The position numbers were made by a program, and so were the translations under genes. Below are positions 26,253 to 34,963 of a DNA stretch of 64,000 bases, one piece after another; the first letter of the stretch is position 1; each line of letters starts with the position of its first letter. Origin of the DNA: Salinispora fenicalii (lineage in GTDB: Bacteria > Actinomycetota > Actinomycetes > Mycobacteriales > Micromonosporaceae). A model generated the notes under the pieces. That model saw only the letters and a program-made list of their open reading frames with translations. It was not told the origin of the DNA and ran no database searches. The stretch is taken from assembly GCF_000514815.1 (NCBI RefSeq), contig NZ_AZWQ01000009.1:100299-164298 (forward strand), given 5' to 3'.

Positions 26253-27473
26253 TTAACCCTCCTGTCGAGACGCCGTGTTGCGCTCGCATAGGGTTGGTTC
26301 CGAGAAGAATGGCGCGCGGGGGGCTGGCCAGAAGTTCGGGTTGGGCACCTGGGTGTCGTAGTAGCGATGGTGTACGGCGTGGAGGGCGGCCCACCCGACC
26401 GAGCCATTGATCCACGACCAGTCGCCGTAGACGGGCCGTCCCGCCTGCTCTTCACCCTCGCAGAAGCGCATGAACATTTCCGACTCGTTGTTCGGAATGG
26501 ATATTCGGACGCCGGCGGCGCGAAAGCTGTGTAGTACAGCTTGGTTAATGAGCAGCGCGGCATGCTCTCGCCAGAGGGAGGATTCGTCTTCGGTGTCGAG
26601 ACCCAGGGCGGCCGCGACGGGCCGGAGCTGGTTGTACCGGGCGGCGTCGCACATGTTGCGGGTACCGATTTCATCGCTGAGATAGTGCCCGTTGAACGGA
26701 GCGCAGCTGTAGTCCACGCCGCCGATTCGTAGGCGCATATTGGCGATTACCGGGAGTGCGTGCCACCGGAGCTGAAGGTCTGCGAACCAGGCATGATCGG
26801 GGTGAGTCAGCGCTACCTCTCGTATCAGGTGACGCGGAGGGTCCACAAGTATGGGTTCCTCGGTTGCAGTCTCAATTACCCAGGGAAGTAGGTCGAACCT
26901 ACCGGGGGTGGAGGGGGGCTGCCAGCCAAGCTTCAGCGCCGCATTGGTCATGTCCAGTTGGGCTGGGTCGCCGACTACCTCGTCGTTTAGCTGCCACCCG
27001 CTGTACCGGATAAGTTGGTCGTTCCAGATGCGTGCGCGTGGTCCAGTCCGGGGGTGATCGGCGGCGAACACGGTGAGGACGGATCGGATCCGTCCTCCGT
27101 TGTCGGCCACCCGAAGGTGCTCGGCCAATTCGGTGGAGATGCCAGCAGCGGTGGTAACCGTGCGGCGGTCACGGACCTTCAGGCCAGCCCAGCGGATTCG
27201 ACCAATACACCGAACCGACTGTCGCCACGCTACCTTCGCGCCGTAGGCCAGCTCGTCTGGCGTCTGCCAGTAGGTGCCGGTGGTCGCGATCTCGCCGAGA
27301 ACGGCGGCGATTCGGTCGGCGACATGCGGTATCTTCCGCTCTTTGTAGTAGGCCGAGATGAATTCAACCGCCTCGTTGGAAGGGTCCTCGGCGTTTTCGG
27401 CTGCGGGTATGGTGGTCTGGCACGGGGGACTCTCCACCCGGCTGTATCCGCTGGCGACGCTGCCGATGGTCAC
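26253..27473 (-). CDS. nos: Bacterial nitric oxide synthase oxygenase, divergent
   Basis: NOS oxygenases bind haem through a Cys thiolate and oxidise L-arginine to citrulline and NO. The roughly 406-residue product keeps the haem loop AWRQSVRCIGR (Cys89), the substrate loop CAPFNGHYLSDEIGTRN with Tyr264 and the arginine-binding Glu268, and the late GDWSW plus HRYYD. It departs from the family at several points: His263 where NGWY has Trp, His238 in RWHALP where Tyr is usual, NNES for the common HH motif, and NGSVGW after GDWSWI where PP..SG is usual. No reductase domain is fused. The GTG at 27473 has AAGGAG four bases upstream; an in-frame ATG at 27491 lacks one. Base composition is visibly lower in GC than the flanking core genes. 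Confidence 0.88.
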   Translation of the reverse strand: MTIGSVASGYSRVESPPCQTTIPAAENAEDPSNEAVEFISAYYKERKIPHVADRIAAVLGEIATTGTYWQTPDELAYGAKVAWRQSVRCIGRIRWAGLKVRDRRTVTTAAGISTELAEHLRVADNGGRIRSVLTVFAADHPRTGPRARIWNDQLIRYSGWQLNDEVVGDPAQLDMTNAALKLGWQPPSTPGRFDLLPWVIETATEEPILVDPPRHLIREVALTHPDHAWFADLQLRWHALPVIANMRLRIGGVDYSCAPFNGHYLSDEIGTRNMCDAARYNQLRPVAAALGLDTEDESSLWREHAALLINQAVLHSFRAAGVRISIPNNESEMFMRFCEGEEQAGRPVYGDWSWINGSVGWAALHAVHHRYYDTQVPNPNFWPAPRAPFFSEPTLCERNTASRQEG

Positions 27474-27898
27474 TGATCTCCTTATGTCCATGAGTGGGCA
27501 GGGAGCAGCGTTACCCGCGATTCTTCTGGCTTCTCGTATCTGCGCTCCGAGCGGGCTTACGTTCCGTGATCACGGTGCTGCGATCGGCTGCAGCCCTAGA
27601 GTTCCTGGGGATTGCGCGGATGTCAATAGGTGAATTTGTAGGTACCGGGCCAGCGGCCGGCATTCCGGCCGCTGACCTGTGGTTTTGGTGCCTAATCTGG
27701 GTGCTGAGGCGCTGGTTGTCGCCGAGTGAAGGCGGCTAGGTTTGTGCCTTATCCCTTGCGTTGACGGACTCGGGCAGGAGCGAGTCATTCGGGCACTGCT
27801 CGCCGCTTCCACGGCTGGTTGGTCTGTGGCACGCCGGGTCCGCAGCGGCTCAGCGTAGGCAACCGGGGCCGAGGGCAAAAGTGGGAGTGGTGTGGGCG
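27474..27898. other. Intergenic region upstream of the NOS operon
   Basis: The 425 bases hold no convincing gene. On the minus strand a TTGACA (27626-27621) could be a -35 box for the NOS operon, but the -10 partner is weak. A perfect 10-bp hairpin (CAGCGGCCGG, loop CATT) lies at 27651-27674, between this possible promoter and the end of the GT-C gene. Confidence 0.5.
27651..27674 (-). terminator. Hairpin between GT-C gene and NOS operon
   Basis: A 10-bp perfect stem with a 4-base loop probably ends transcription from the upstream GT-C gene about 225 bases after its stop codon, isolating the NOS operon. An operator role is also possible. Confidence 0.5.
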
Positions 27899-29509
27899 CT
27901 ACCCGCGCGGAAGGTAGAGGCGCCAGCCAGGAATGTGACTCAGAGTGAGGGTGCCGGTGCGCACTTGTTCATCCAGTCGGGCAGCCAGCGGCGAACCGTC
28001 TGGTGCCACCCAAGTGGGGCTCGTGGCGGCGGCAACCGCCCGTCGGTAGGCCGGGTAGCGGTCGTGGCCCGGACTCAGGTCGTCGTTCACGACGGCACAG
28101 ACGATCTCCTCGGCGCTGGCGAAGGTGAGGCGATTGCAGGTCCAGTAGTCGCCGTACACATGCCGCACGTCCAGCGTCCGCAGGGTCGCCACCAACTCGG
28201 CGTGCTGAGCCTCGTTGGCCCGGTAGGTGGGTACGGCGGCAATTGTTGTCCCGGTGCCGACAACAGCGGTCCCCAACGTCCCGGCGAGCACCCCGATCGC
28301 GGCGGTGCGAGCCGGACCCGGTAGTCCTGGCGACCGTCGTCGGGCCGCGCGCCACGCCGGCCAGAGCAGCACTGGCAAGGAGATGAGCAGACAGGACAGA
28401 TAGCGGGAGCTCTCCACCGGGCTGCGACCGGCGGCGCTGCTGATCGCATAGCTGGCCAGCGTCGCCACCGCTGCTGCGACCAGGGCGAGGGAGAGGGCCG
28501 CCGCAACCGCGTCGGTGAGTGGGCGGCCGCCGTTCGGGACGGACGCGGGCTGCCGGTACTCCCGGAGCTGCCGCCACGCGATCACGGTGGCGGCGAGCAA
28601 CAGCAGCGGTAAGACAGCGGACCACCAGAGCTGCCAGCCCGCACAGGCACTGGGGGAGCAGAAGCCCATGCCCAGCGCCGGGCCGAGTACCAGCCCTCCG
28701 GAGAGCCGCTCCGCCCAACTGGTCGACTGCCCGGCGCCGCTGGCGGCGAGCACCGCGGTCAACGGACTGCGTCCCGTGACGAGGCTGTCCACCAGCAGCG
28801 GTGCCGCTCCGACCAGTGCGCCGAGGCCGAGTAGCGCGCCAGCCCGTCCCATGAGCTCCCGCCAGCGGAACGCCACCAGCACCACCCCGGTGCCGACCAC
28901 ATATGGCAGGACCAGCGGATCCACCCAGACCATCAGCCCGGCGAGGAACCCCCATCCGGTCCAGCGGGCCGGCCGGCGGCCGGGCCGGCCGGCCGCCAGG
29001 TCGTACGCGAGCAGCGCGAGTGCAACCCCGGCGGCATTCATCTCCGGGTACCCGCCACCGGCGATCAGCTGGTTCTTTACGATTCGGTCGGACCCGAACG
29101 CGAGCAGCACGGTGACCAGTAGCGCGTACCAGTGGTCTCCGGTGAGGCGGAGCGTGAGTCGCCAGGCCAGCAGGGCGAAGACGGCGTACAGGGCCAGGGT
29201 GGGCAGACGTAGCGCCAGCGTTGACGGACCGGTGAGCGCAACTAGCGGCGCCGCCAGGTACGCCTCCAGCGTCCCCATGTACGCCTGGCCGTAGAACCAG
29301 ATCGGAAACCCTTGCCCCTGCCCGATGTGCAGGGCGGCGAGCCCCATCGTCGCCTCGTCGCTGTTAGTGGGGGGCGTGTCGGTTAGCAGCAGGAGGAGGC
29401 GGTAGCCCACACCGGCGACGAGGGCCGTGCCGGCGAGCGCGGTGGGCAGTCGGCGCCGGCGGGCGGCCCGTAACGTGACCTGGCTCCGCTCGCCGGCATC
29501 AATGGCCAT
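27899..29509 (-). CDS. GT-C membrane glycosyltransferase (PMT/ArnT-like)
   Basis: The 536-residue product has about 11-12 hydrophobic segments. The first outer loop reads TPPTNSDEATMGLAALHIGQGQGFPIWFYGQAYMGTLEAYLAAPL, with the acidic pair and aromatic pattern of GT-C enzymes that use polyprenyl-phosphate sugars. A soluble C-terminal part (about 440-536) follows. Donor and acceptor are unknown. The gene sits between the NOS operon and lipA, where mycobacteria have no gene, so it is part of the same accessory insertion. Confidence 0.8.
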   Translation of the reverse strand: MAIDAGERSQVTLRAARRRRLPTALAGTALVAGVGYRLLLLLTDTPPTNSDEATMGLAALHIGQGQGFPIWFYGQAYMGTLEAYLAAPLVALTGPSTLALRLPTLALYAVFALLAWRLTLRLTGDHWYALLVTVLLAFGSDRIVKNQLIAGGGYPEMNAAGVALALLAYDLAAGRPGRRPARWTGWGFLAGLMVWVDPLVLPYVVGTGVVLVAFRWRELMGRAGALLGLGALVGAAPLLVDSLVTGRSPLTAVLAASGAGQSTSWAERLSGGLVLGPALGMGFCSPSACAGWQLWWSAVLPLLLLAATVIAWRQLREYRQPASVPNGGRPLTDAVAAALSLALVAAAVATLASYAISSAAGRSPVESSRYLSCLLISLPVLLWPAWRAARRRSPGLPGPARTAAIGVLAGTLGTAVVGTGTTIAAVPTYRANEAQHAELVATLRTLDVRHVYGDYWTCNRLTFASAEEIVCAVVNDDLSPGHDRYPAYRRAVAAATSPTWVAPDGSPLAARLDEQVRTGTLTLSHIPGWRLYLPRG

Positions 29510-29566
29510 GGGAAGATCATGGCATTTCGGGCTAGCGGGTGCCGCGGCGGCCCGTCCCGGAACCAG

Positions 29567-30562
29567 TCAGCCGACGACGTTGACCGGGGCGTTGCCGCGG
29601 GCCGCGAGTGCCTGCCGGTAGAGGCGGCCGGCGCGGTACGACGAGCGGACCAGCGGTCCGCTCATCACGCCGGCGTAGCCGATCTCCTCGGCCTCCTCCC
29701 GGAGCTCGACGAACTCCTCCGGCTTGACCCAGCGTTCGACGGGGTGGTGGCGGGGGGAGGGGCGCAGATACTGCGTGATGGTGATCAGCTCGCAACCCGC
29801 CTCGTGCAGGTCCCGGAGGGCCTGGGAGATCTCGGCGCGTTCTTCGCCCATGCCGAGGATCAGGTTGCTCTTGGTGACCAGGCCGGCGGCGCGGGCCTGC
29901 CGGATCACGTCCAGCGACCGCTCGTAGCGGAACGCCGGCCGGATCCGCTTGAAGATCCGCGGCACGGTCTCGACGTTGTGCCCGAGCACCTCCGGCCGGG
30001 CTCCGAAGACCTCGGCGAGCTGCTCGGGGACGGCGTTGAAGTCGGGGATCAACAGCTCGACCCCGCAGCCCGGCTGAAGGGCGTGAATCTGCCGGACAGT
30101 CTCCGCATAGAGCCAGGCACCGCCGTCGGGCAGGTCATCGCGGGCGACCCCGGTGATGGTCGCGTAGCGCAGCCCCATCGAGACCACCGACTCGCCGACG
30201 CGGCGCGGCTCGTCGGCGTCGAACTCGGCCGGCTTGCCGGTGTCGATCTGGCAGAAGTCACAGCGGCGGGTGCACTGGTCGCCGCCGATGAGGAAGGTGG
30301 CCTCCCGGTCTTCCCAGCATTCGTAAATGTTCGGGCAGCCGGCCTCCTGGCAGACCGTGTGCAACCCCTCCCGCGTGACGAGACCGCGCAGCTGGGTGTA
30401 CTCCGGGCCCATCTTGGCCTTGACCTTGATCCACGGTGGTTTCCGCTCGATCGGCGTCTCAGCGTTGCGCGCCTCGATCCGCAGGAGACGCCGCCCCTCG
30501 GGAGCGGGCGTCGCGGTACGCGCTGCCTGGTCGGTCGTCGGCGCGGAGTGCTCGATCGTCAC
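29567..30562 (-). CDS. lipA: Lipoyl synthase
   Basis: LipA inserts two sulfurs into protein-bound octanoyl groups by radical SAM chemistry. The roughly 331-residue product has the LipA-specific cluster motif [12 protein letters not shown] and the radical SAM motif CTRRCDFC, then [31 protein letters not shown]. The late RSSYRAG carries the Ser that binds the auxiliary cluster. I use the GTG at 30562 (TIEHSAPTT); the longer frame to 30718 has no ribosome-binding site. LipB (32307-32948) makes its substrate, and the E2 subunit at 41154 is a likely target. Confidence 0.95.
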   Translation of the reverse strand: MTIEHSAPTTDQAARTATPAPEGRRLLRIEARNAETPIERKPPWIKVKAKMGPEYTQLRGLVTREGLHTVCQEAGCPNIYECWEDREATFLIGGDQCTRRCDFCQIDTGKPAEFDADEPRRVGESVVSMGLRYATITGVARDDLPDGGAWLYAETVRQIHALQPGCGVELLIPDFNAVPEQLAEVFGARPEVLGHNVETVPRIFKRIRPAFRYERSLDVIRQARAAGLVTKSNLILGMGEERAEISQALRDLHEAGCELITITQYLRPSPRHHPVERWVKPEEFVELREEAEEIGYAGVMSGPLVRSSYRAGRLYRQALAARGNAPVNVVG

Positions 30563-30755
30563 GAAGTCGAGCCTACGCCCGTCGTCCGCTGTCGATGCAC
30601 GATGGGCGACCGGCATCACGCCGTTGGCGCGGTGACCCCGGACACCCTGCAGCCGTGCCGCGGCGATGATGAAGTTCTCTTCCCCGCGGTGCGGAGGAAT
30701 CCTTGCCGATCGTGCCACCGATGACCCGGTGATTCGGGACGTCGTCGGAGCGAGC

Positions 30756-31431
30756 TCAGTCCCGCAGGTTCTCTCGCACCGGATAGACGGCTGCTGGGAC
30801 GGGTGCGCAGTCGGGGCGCAGGTAGCGGACGGTAAAGCTGCCCGAGTAGCCGAACAGCGGACCGAACTGGCGGTTCGCCACAGTTACCTCGATCCGAAAC
30901 CGGCCGGCCCGGTCGTCGTACCACTCGCGTAGGCGGGCCTCACCGGTGATTAATGACGGGCAGCGCAGGCCGCTGCGCCACCGGTAGCTGCCGCTTCGGA
31001 TGGTGAGTGCGCCGGTTGGGTCGACACCGAGGTGCAGGTCGACCGACAGGTGTTGGTGCGTCCCGAGGTAATCGACCAGAACTCCGCGACGGGCGCTCCA
31101 GACCATCGTCGCGTCGAAGCGGCGTCGCCGCCCGGGTGCGAGCTGGAAGGTGCGTACGAAGCTCAGCGTCGGCCGGCCGAAGGAGTCGGGGTAGGCGTAG
31201 TTCTCGATGGTGAAGGGGACGTCCGTACCGGTTTTCCGGGAACAGGATGTGTCGGAATGTGCCGAGGTACAGAAACGGGCGGGTGAAAGCGGCGCCGCGC
31301 CAGATGCGGTCCATCACGCCGCTACCGACGCATCCCAGCTGGGTGTGGCCGTCGATATCGAAGCGGCGCTGCAACTCCGGATGGAGTCGGTTGAAGTCAG
31401 CCCCGAGGGCGGTGCGGAAGACAGGTTTCAC
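30756..31431 (-). pseudogene. DUF4166-family protein, frameshifted
   Basis: The gene opens at a GTG overlapping the SRPBCC stop (GTGA) and reads PVFRTALGADFNRLHPELQRRF...CVGSGVMDRIWRGAAFTRPFLYLGTFRHILFPEN. It then leaves frame at a run of four A's (minus strand; T's at 31232-31235). One base less there restores GTDVPFTIENYAYPDSFGRP..., and the rest continues as ATMVWSARRGVLVDYLGTHQHL to [15 protein letters not shown]. Joined, the product would be about 224 residues with all expected DUF4166 blocks. A recent one-base insertion or a sequencing error explains it. The family has no known function and often accompanies SRPBCC genes. Confidence 0.8.
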
Positions 31432-32138
31432 AGCGTGGCCAACTCCTCCGGTGGCTGGGCCGCACGATGCTTCGACGGCCGGCGACGGCAGCGGCGGGCT
31501 GCCGGAGTGTGTGGCCGCGGGGGCAGGGCCACCGCGGCCACCGTGGCCATCGCGGTAGTGATGGTGACGACGGGGGCTGTTCCGCCGAGTGCCGCCGCGC
31601 CGGCCGCCACCGCCGTGAGCCCGAGCAGACGTGCGAGCGCCTCGCGTGCCGCGTTGCGCCGGGCTTGTTCGGGCGCGACGCCGTGCTCCAGCCAGATCCG
31701 CAGCCGATCGAACGACCAGGCGGTGGCCCATCCGAAGAGCGGGCGGAAGGCGAGGTCGAAGGCCCGCCCTAGCGGTCCCCAGCGCGGCGTGTACGTGTAG
31801 CCGGTCAGAAACCGCACACCGGAGGCAGTGGGCAGGTAGCGCCAGTAGCCGGACCCCACGGCGATCAGCGAGCGTGGATCGTCCGACCCGAAGCGCAGTG
31901 CCGAGCTGCGGCTGCCGTCCGGGCGGTCACGTTCTCCGGCGTGGACTCCCCAACCGCTGATGGTCAGTCCGGGGGCCACGGTTGTGGCGTACCGGAAGCG
32001 GGCTGGCGAGCTTCCGGGTATCGGGTCGATGCGGCCGAAGCGAGCGTCCCAGCGGCGGTGCTCGGCGGGGTCCTGCGTTGCCCGCCACACCTCGTCCACG
32101 GATGTCGTGATCATCGTCTCGACATAGATCTTCCGCAT
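31428..32138 (-). CDS. SRPBCC-fold protein
   Basis: The 236-residue product begins RKIYVETMITTSVDEVWRATQDPAEHRRWDARFGRIDPI, the first strand and helix of an SRPBCC (START-like) ligand-binding domain. Strands follow through GYWRYLPTASGVRFLTGYTYTPRWG. The C-terminal part (about 160-210) is hydrophobic (LLGLTAVAAGAAALGGTAPVVTITTAMATVAAVAL) and could form one or two membrane helices. Its stop overlaps the start of the broken DUF4166 gene, so the two form an operon between lipB and lipA. The ligand is unknown. Confidence 0.8.
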   Translation of the reverse strand: MRKIYVETMITTSVDEVWRATQDPAEHRRWDARFGRIDPIPGSSPARFRYATTVAPGLTISGWGVHAGERDRPDGSRSSALRFGSDDPRSLIAVGSGYWRYLPTASGVRFLTGYTYTPRWGPLGRAFDLAFRPLFGWATAWSFDRLRIWLEHGVAPEQARRNAAREALARLLGLTAVAAGAAALGGTAPVVTITTAMATVAAVALPPRPHTPAARRCRRRPSKHRAAQPPEELATL

Positions 32139-32306
32139 GCCAAACCCGATCGCTTGATCGACGGCTCGAGCCTATTGCGGATCAAACAGCCACTCAATAG
32201 GCGTCCGGGTAGGCATTCCCGGATGGGTAGCCCGGGCAGCTGTCGGCGATCGATGCGTCGGCGGGGTCGGCCAGCCCTCGGCGGGGTCGGGCCCCGTGCG
32301 GTGGGC

Positions 32307-32948
32307 TCAGGACTCGACGAGGGTGGTCAGGTGCCGCTCGACCACCGGAAGGGCGTCCGCCACAGTCACCGGTCGGCCCAGCTCGGCGGTGAGTGAGGTC
32401 ACCCCGGCGTCGCTGATGCCGCACGGGACGATCCGGTCGTAGTACGTCAGGTCGCAGTCACAGTTCAGCGAGAAGCCGTGCAGGGTGACGCCGCGAGCGA
32501 CGCGGATACCGATGGCGGCGACCTTACGCGCGGGCCCGCGGTCGTCCGCCGGCACCCAGACTCCGCTCCGCCCCTCGATCCGGCCGGCCAGCAGCCCGAA
32601 CTCGGTACAGACGTCGATCAGCATCTGCTCCACCCGGCGCACGTACGCGACCACGTCGACCGGGTTGGGTAGGCGCAGGATCGGATACCCGACGAGCTGT
32701 CCGGGGCCATGCCAGGTGATCTTGCCGCCTCGGTCAACGTCGATGACCGGCGTACCGTCCATCGGCCGGTCCGACGGCTCGGTGCGTTTGCCCGCGGTGT
32801 AGACGCTGGGGTGCTCCAACAGCAGCACGGCGTCGCCACGTTCGTCAGCAATCACCGACTCGTGCAGCCGGCGCTGCTCCTCCCACGCGGCCTCGTAGCC
32901 GAGAGTGCCGGCGCGGACAATGGTCAGGTCCGGGGTAGTCGTGCTCAC
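32307..32948 (-). CDS. lipB: Octanoyl-[ACP]:protein octanoyltransferase
   Basis: LipB moves octanoate from acyl carrier protein to the lipoyl domains of E2 and GcvH proteins. The 213-residue product shows [13 protein letters not shown], the family signature [17 protein letters not shown], the [11 protein letters not shown] lysine and [15 protein letters not shown] followed by VPCGI, which carries the Cys of the Cys/Lys dyad. In many actinobacteria lipB and lipA are adjacent; here an SRPBCC gene and a DUF4166 remnant separate them. Confidence 0.95.
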   Translation of the reverse strand: MSTTTPDLTIVRAGTLGYEAAWEEQRRLHESVIADERGDAVLLLEHPSVYTAGKRTEPSDRPMDGTPVIDVDRGGKITWHGPGQLVGYPILRLPNPVDVVAYVRRVEQMLIDVCTEFGLLAGRIEGRSGVWVPADDRGPARKVAAIGIRVARGVTLHGFSLNCDCDLTYYDRIVPCGISDAGVTSLTAELGRPVTVADALPVVERHLTTLVES

Positions 32949-33022
32949 GGGCCCAGCCTAGTCCCGTACCCGCCAGTCACCCCGGCTCGTGATCCGACTC
33001 ACCGGTACGCCCGTCTCACGGC

Positions 33023-34843
33023 TCAGCTGGACGGGACCCGCCAGACCCAGACGTCCTCGACGCGCTCCGGCTCACCGAACAGCTCGGTGGCGGTCTGCCG
33101 GAGCGCCTCCTCGTCAACGGTCCACTTCGCCCCGTGTACCTGGTCCGCGAGCACCAGAGTCTCGATCTGCCAGTGCCGCAGGTCGGCTTCGACATCTGCC
33201 CGGGTTCCCTCGGTGACGATCGGCACCACACCCAGGCGGGCGGCCTCGTCGAGGATGGCGCTCAGTGGCCGGGGCACCGGACCGATCCGGCCCCGCCCGT
33301 CCGGACCGCCCGGGCCGAGGAAGAACCCGGACGGGATCCGGAACTCGCCCTGCCGGTCCGCGAGAACGTGTGCCTGCCACCGTTGCCCGTCCGGGTACAC
33401 ATCGACGGTCAGCGGGATCGGCGTGAGGACCCCGCCCGGTGAGACGTAGTCCCGCCAGACACCGGAGGTGAAGAAGCGGGGGATCGGCTCCCGCTCGACG
33501 GTGATCAGTGGGGTCGGCGTCAGCGGCACCAGCGCCACGGCGAACGCCGCAAGCCAGGCGAGCCGGGCCGGCCGGGACCGCGGTGGTTCGGCCCGGAGCG
33601 CATCCACCGTGTACGCGAGCAGCACCCCGATCACCGGCGCCACGACCAGCGCTAACCGGGCGGGTAGTGCGGCGTTGACTACCGGTAGGTGAGCCAAGAG
33701 GTCGAAGGGCATCGGCAGGTCGAAGCGGTGGCCGGCGAACGTGGCCTGCGGCCCGAACGACAGCACGGTGAAGACCACCGCCACCGCCCCGAGCGCCCAG
33801 AGGGTGGCCCGTTGGGGCGCCTGTTGGACGCGCCGCCACAGCAGCACGAAGGCGGCGATGGTGAGCAGCAGCAGCGGTAGCCCGAAGAACGAGTTCTCCT
33901 CGGTCGGGTTGGGTGCGAGGCCGGTTCGTAGCCCGGCCTCGCCAGCGATCGAGCGCCGAGGGTATGCGCCGTACGCGGCGATATCCTCGGAGTGGATCAC
34001 CGCGTCGAATCCGGTGCCGTCGAAGCGTTGCGGGCCGGCGAAGTGCAGCCACAGCGGGTACGCCAGCAGCACCCCCGCCACCAGCGCGGTCACCGCGAGC
34101 CCGCCGAGGAAGCCCGGCAACACCGCGCGTGCCTCGGCACGGCTGGCCGGGTGCAGCGCCCAGACGGCGACGAAGAGGCCGAGGGCGATTGCGGTGAAGA
34201 AGAGTCCTTCGGCGGCGATGGAGAACGCCACGGCGACCAGCACACCGAGGAGGACGCCGTCGCGGATCCGGTGCTCGCTGCGACGTAGGGCGAAGGCACG
34301 CCAGATCAGCAGCGGCACCAACCAACCGGCGGTCCAGTTCAGGTGGGCGTTGGCGTGCGAGACCATGCCGGGGGAGAAGCCGATGAAGAGCCCACCCAGC
34401 CCGGCGGCGAGCGGGCTGCGGGCGAACTGGCGGTTGAGCAGCCAGTACCAGGCGATCGCGGTGGCGGCGAGGTTGAGCGTGAGGATCACCAGGAAGGTGG
34501 CAGGCGGCCCGATCAGGTACGTCAGTGGTGCGAAAAGCGCCGCGTACACGGTGATCGACGTGTTGACCGCGAGGTTGACCCCATCGGGCACGTTGATCAT
34601 GTACGTGAAGAGTGGGTTCTGCCCGTGGGTGAGGGCGTGCCCACCGAAGGCCAGTAGCCACTCGAACAGCGCCTGGTCGCTGGAGTTGACCATGACCGTG
34701 CGACCGTTCGGGTCCCGCCAGAGCCCACTGGTCACCCAGACCGCGAGGGCGAGCGCGATGAACGCTACGAGCAGATCCGCCCGGCGGCTACGGCGAACGC
34801 GGGCGGGCGGGGTCGGCGTGGACACGGACGGCGAGGTCGGCAC
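33023..34843 (-). CDS. Large multi-pass membrane protein, possible glycosyltransferase
   Basis: The 606-residue product has about 11 hydrophobic segments from residue 25 to about 425. A first outer loop, VMVNSSDQALFEWLLAFGGHALTHGQNPLFTYMINVPDGVNLAVNTS, resembles the acidic, aromatic loop of GT-C-like proteins. A soluble tail (about 440-606) follows. I cannot assign a donor or acceptor. It is the third large membrane protein of this type in 20 kb and lies between lipB and the TIGR01777 gene, positions that are adjacent in mycobacteria, so it is probably an insertion. Confidence 0.75.
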   Translation of the reverse strand: MPTSPSVSTPTPPARVRRSRRADLLVAFIALALAVWVTSGLWRDPNGRTVMVNSSDQALFEWLLAFGGHALTHGQNPLFTYMINVPDGVNLAVNTSITVYAALFAPLTYLIGPPATFLVILTLNLAATAIAWYWLLNRQFARSPLAAGLGGLFIGFSPGMVSHANAHLNWTAGWLVPLLIWRAFALRRSEHRIRDGVLLGVLVAVAFSIAAEGLFFTAIALGLFVAVWALHPASRAEARAVLPGFLGGLAVTALVAGVLLAYPLWLHFAGPQRFDGTGFDAVIHSEDIAAYGAYPRRSIAGEAGLRTGLAPNPTEENSFFGLPLLLLTIAAFVLLWRRVQQAPQRATLWALGAVAVVFTVLSFGPQATFAGHRFDLPMPFDLLAHLPVVNAALPARLALVVAPVIGVLLAYTVDALRAEPPRSRPARLAWLAAFAVALVPLTPTPLITVEREPIPRFFTSGVWRDYVSPGGVLTPIPLTVDVYPDGQRWQAHVLADRQGEFRIPSGFFLGPGGPDGRGRIGPVPRPLSAILDEAARLGVVPIVTEGTRADVEADLRHWQIETLVLADQVHGAKWTVDEEALRQTATELFGEPERVEDVWVWRVPSS

Positions 34844-34911
34844 GGAGCGGACGTTACCAACCGGGGCTGGACGCGCCGGTCAGACCTGCGCGGAAGAGTT
34901 CGTTAAAGCTG

Positions 34912-34935
34912 GTCGCTGTCGCTGTCGCTGTCGCT
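34912..34935. repeat. Hexanucleotide microsatellite
   Basis: Four exact copies of GTCGCT lie in the intergenic space between the TIGR01777 gene and the membrane-protein start. No function is evident. Confidence 0.8.
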
Positions 34936-34963
34936 GGCGGCGTGCCCCGCACCGGGTCGCTGG

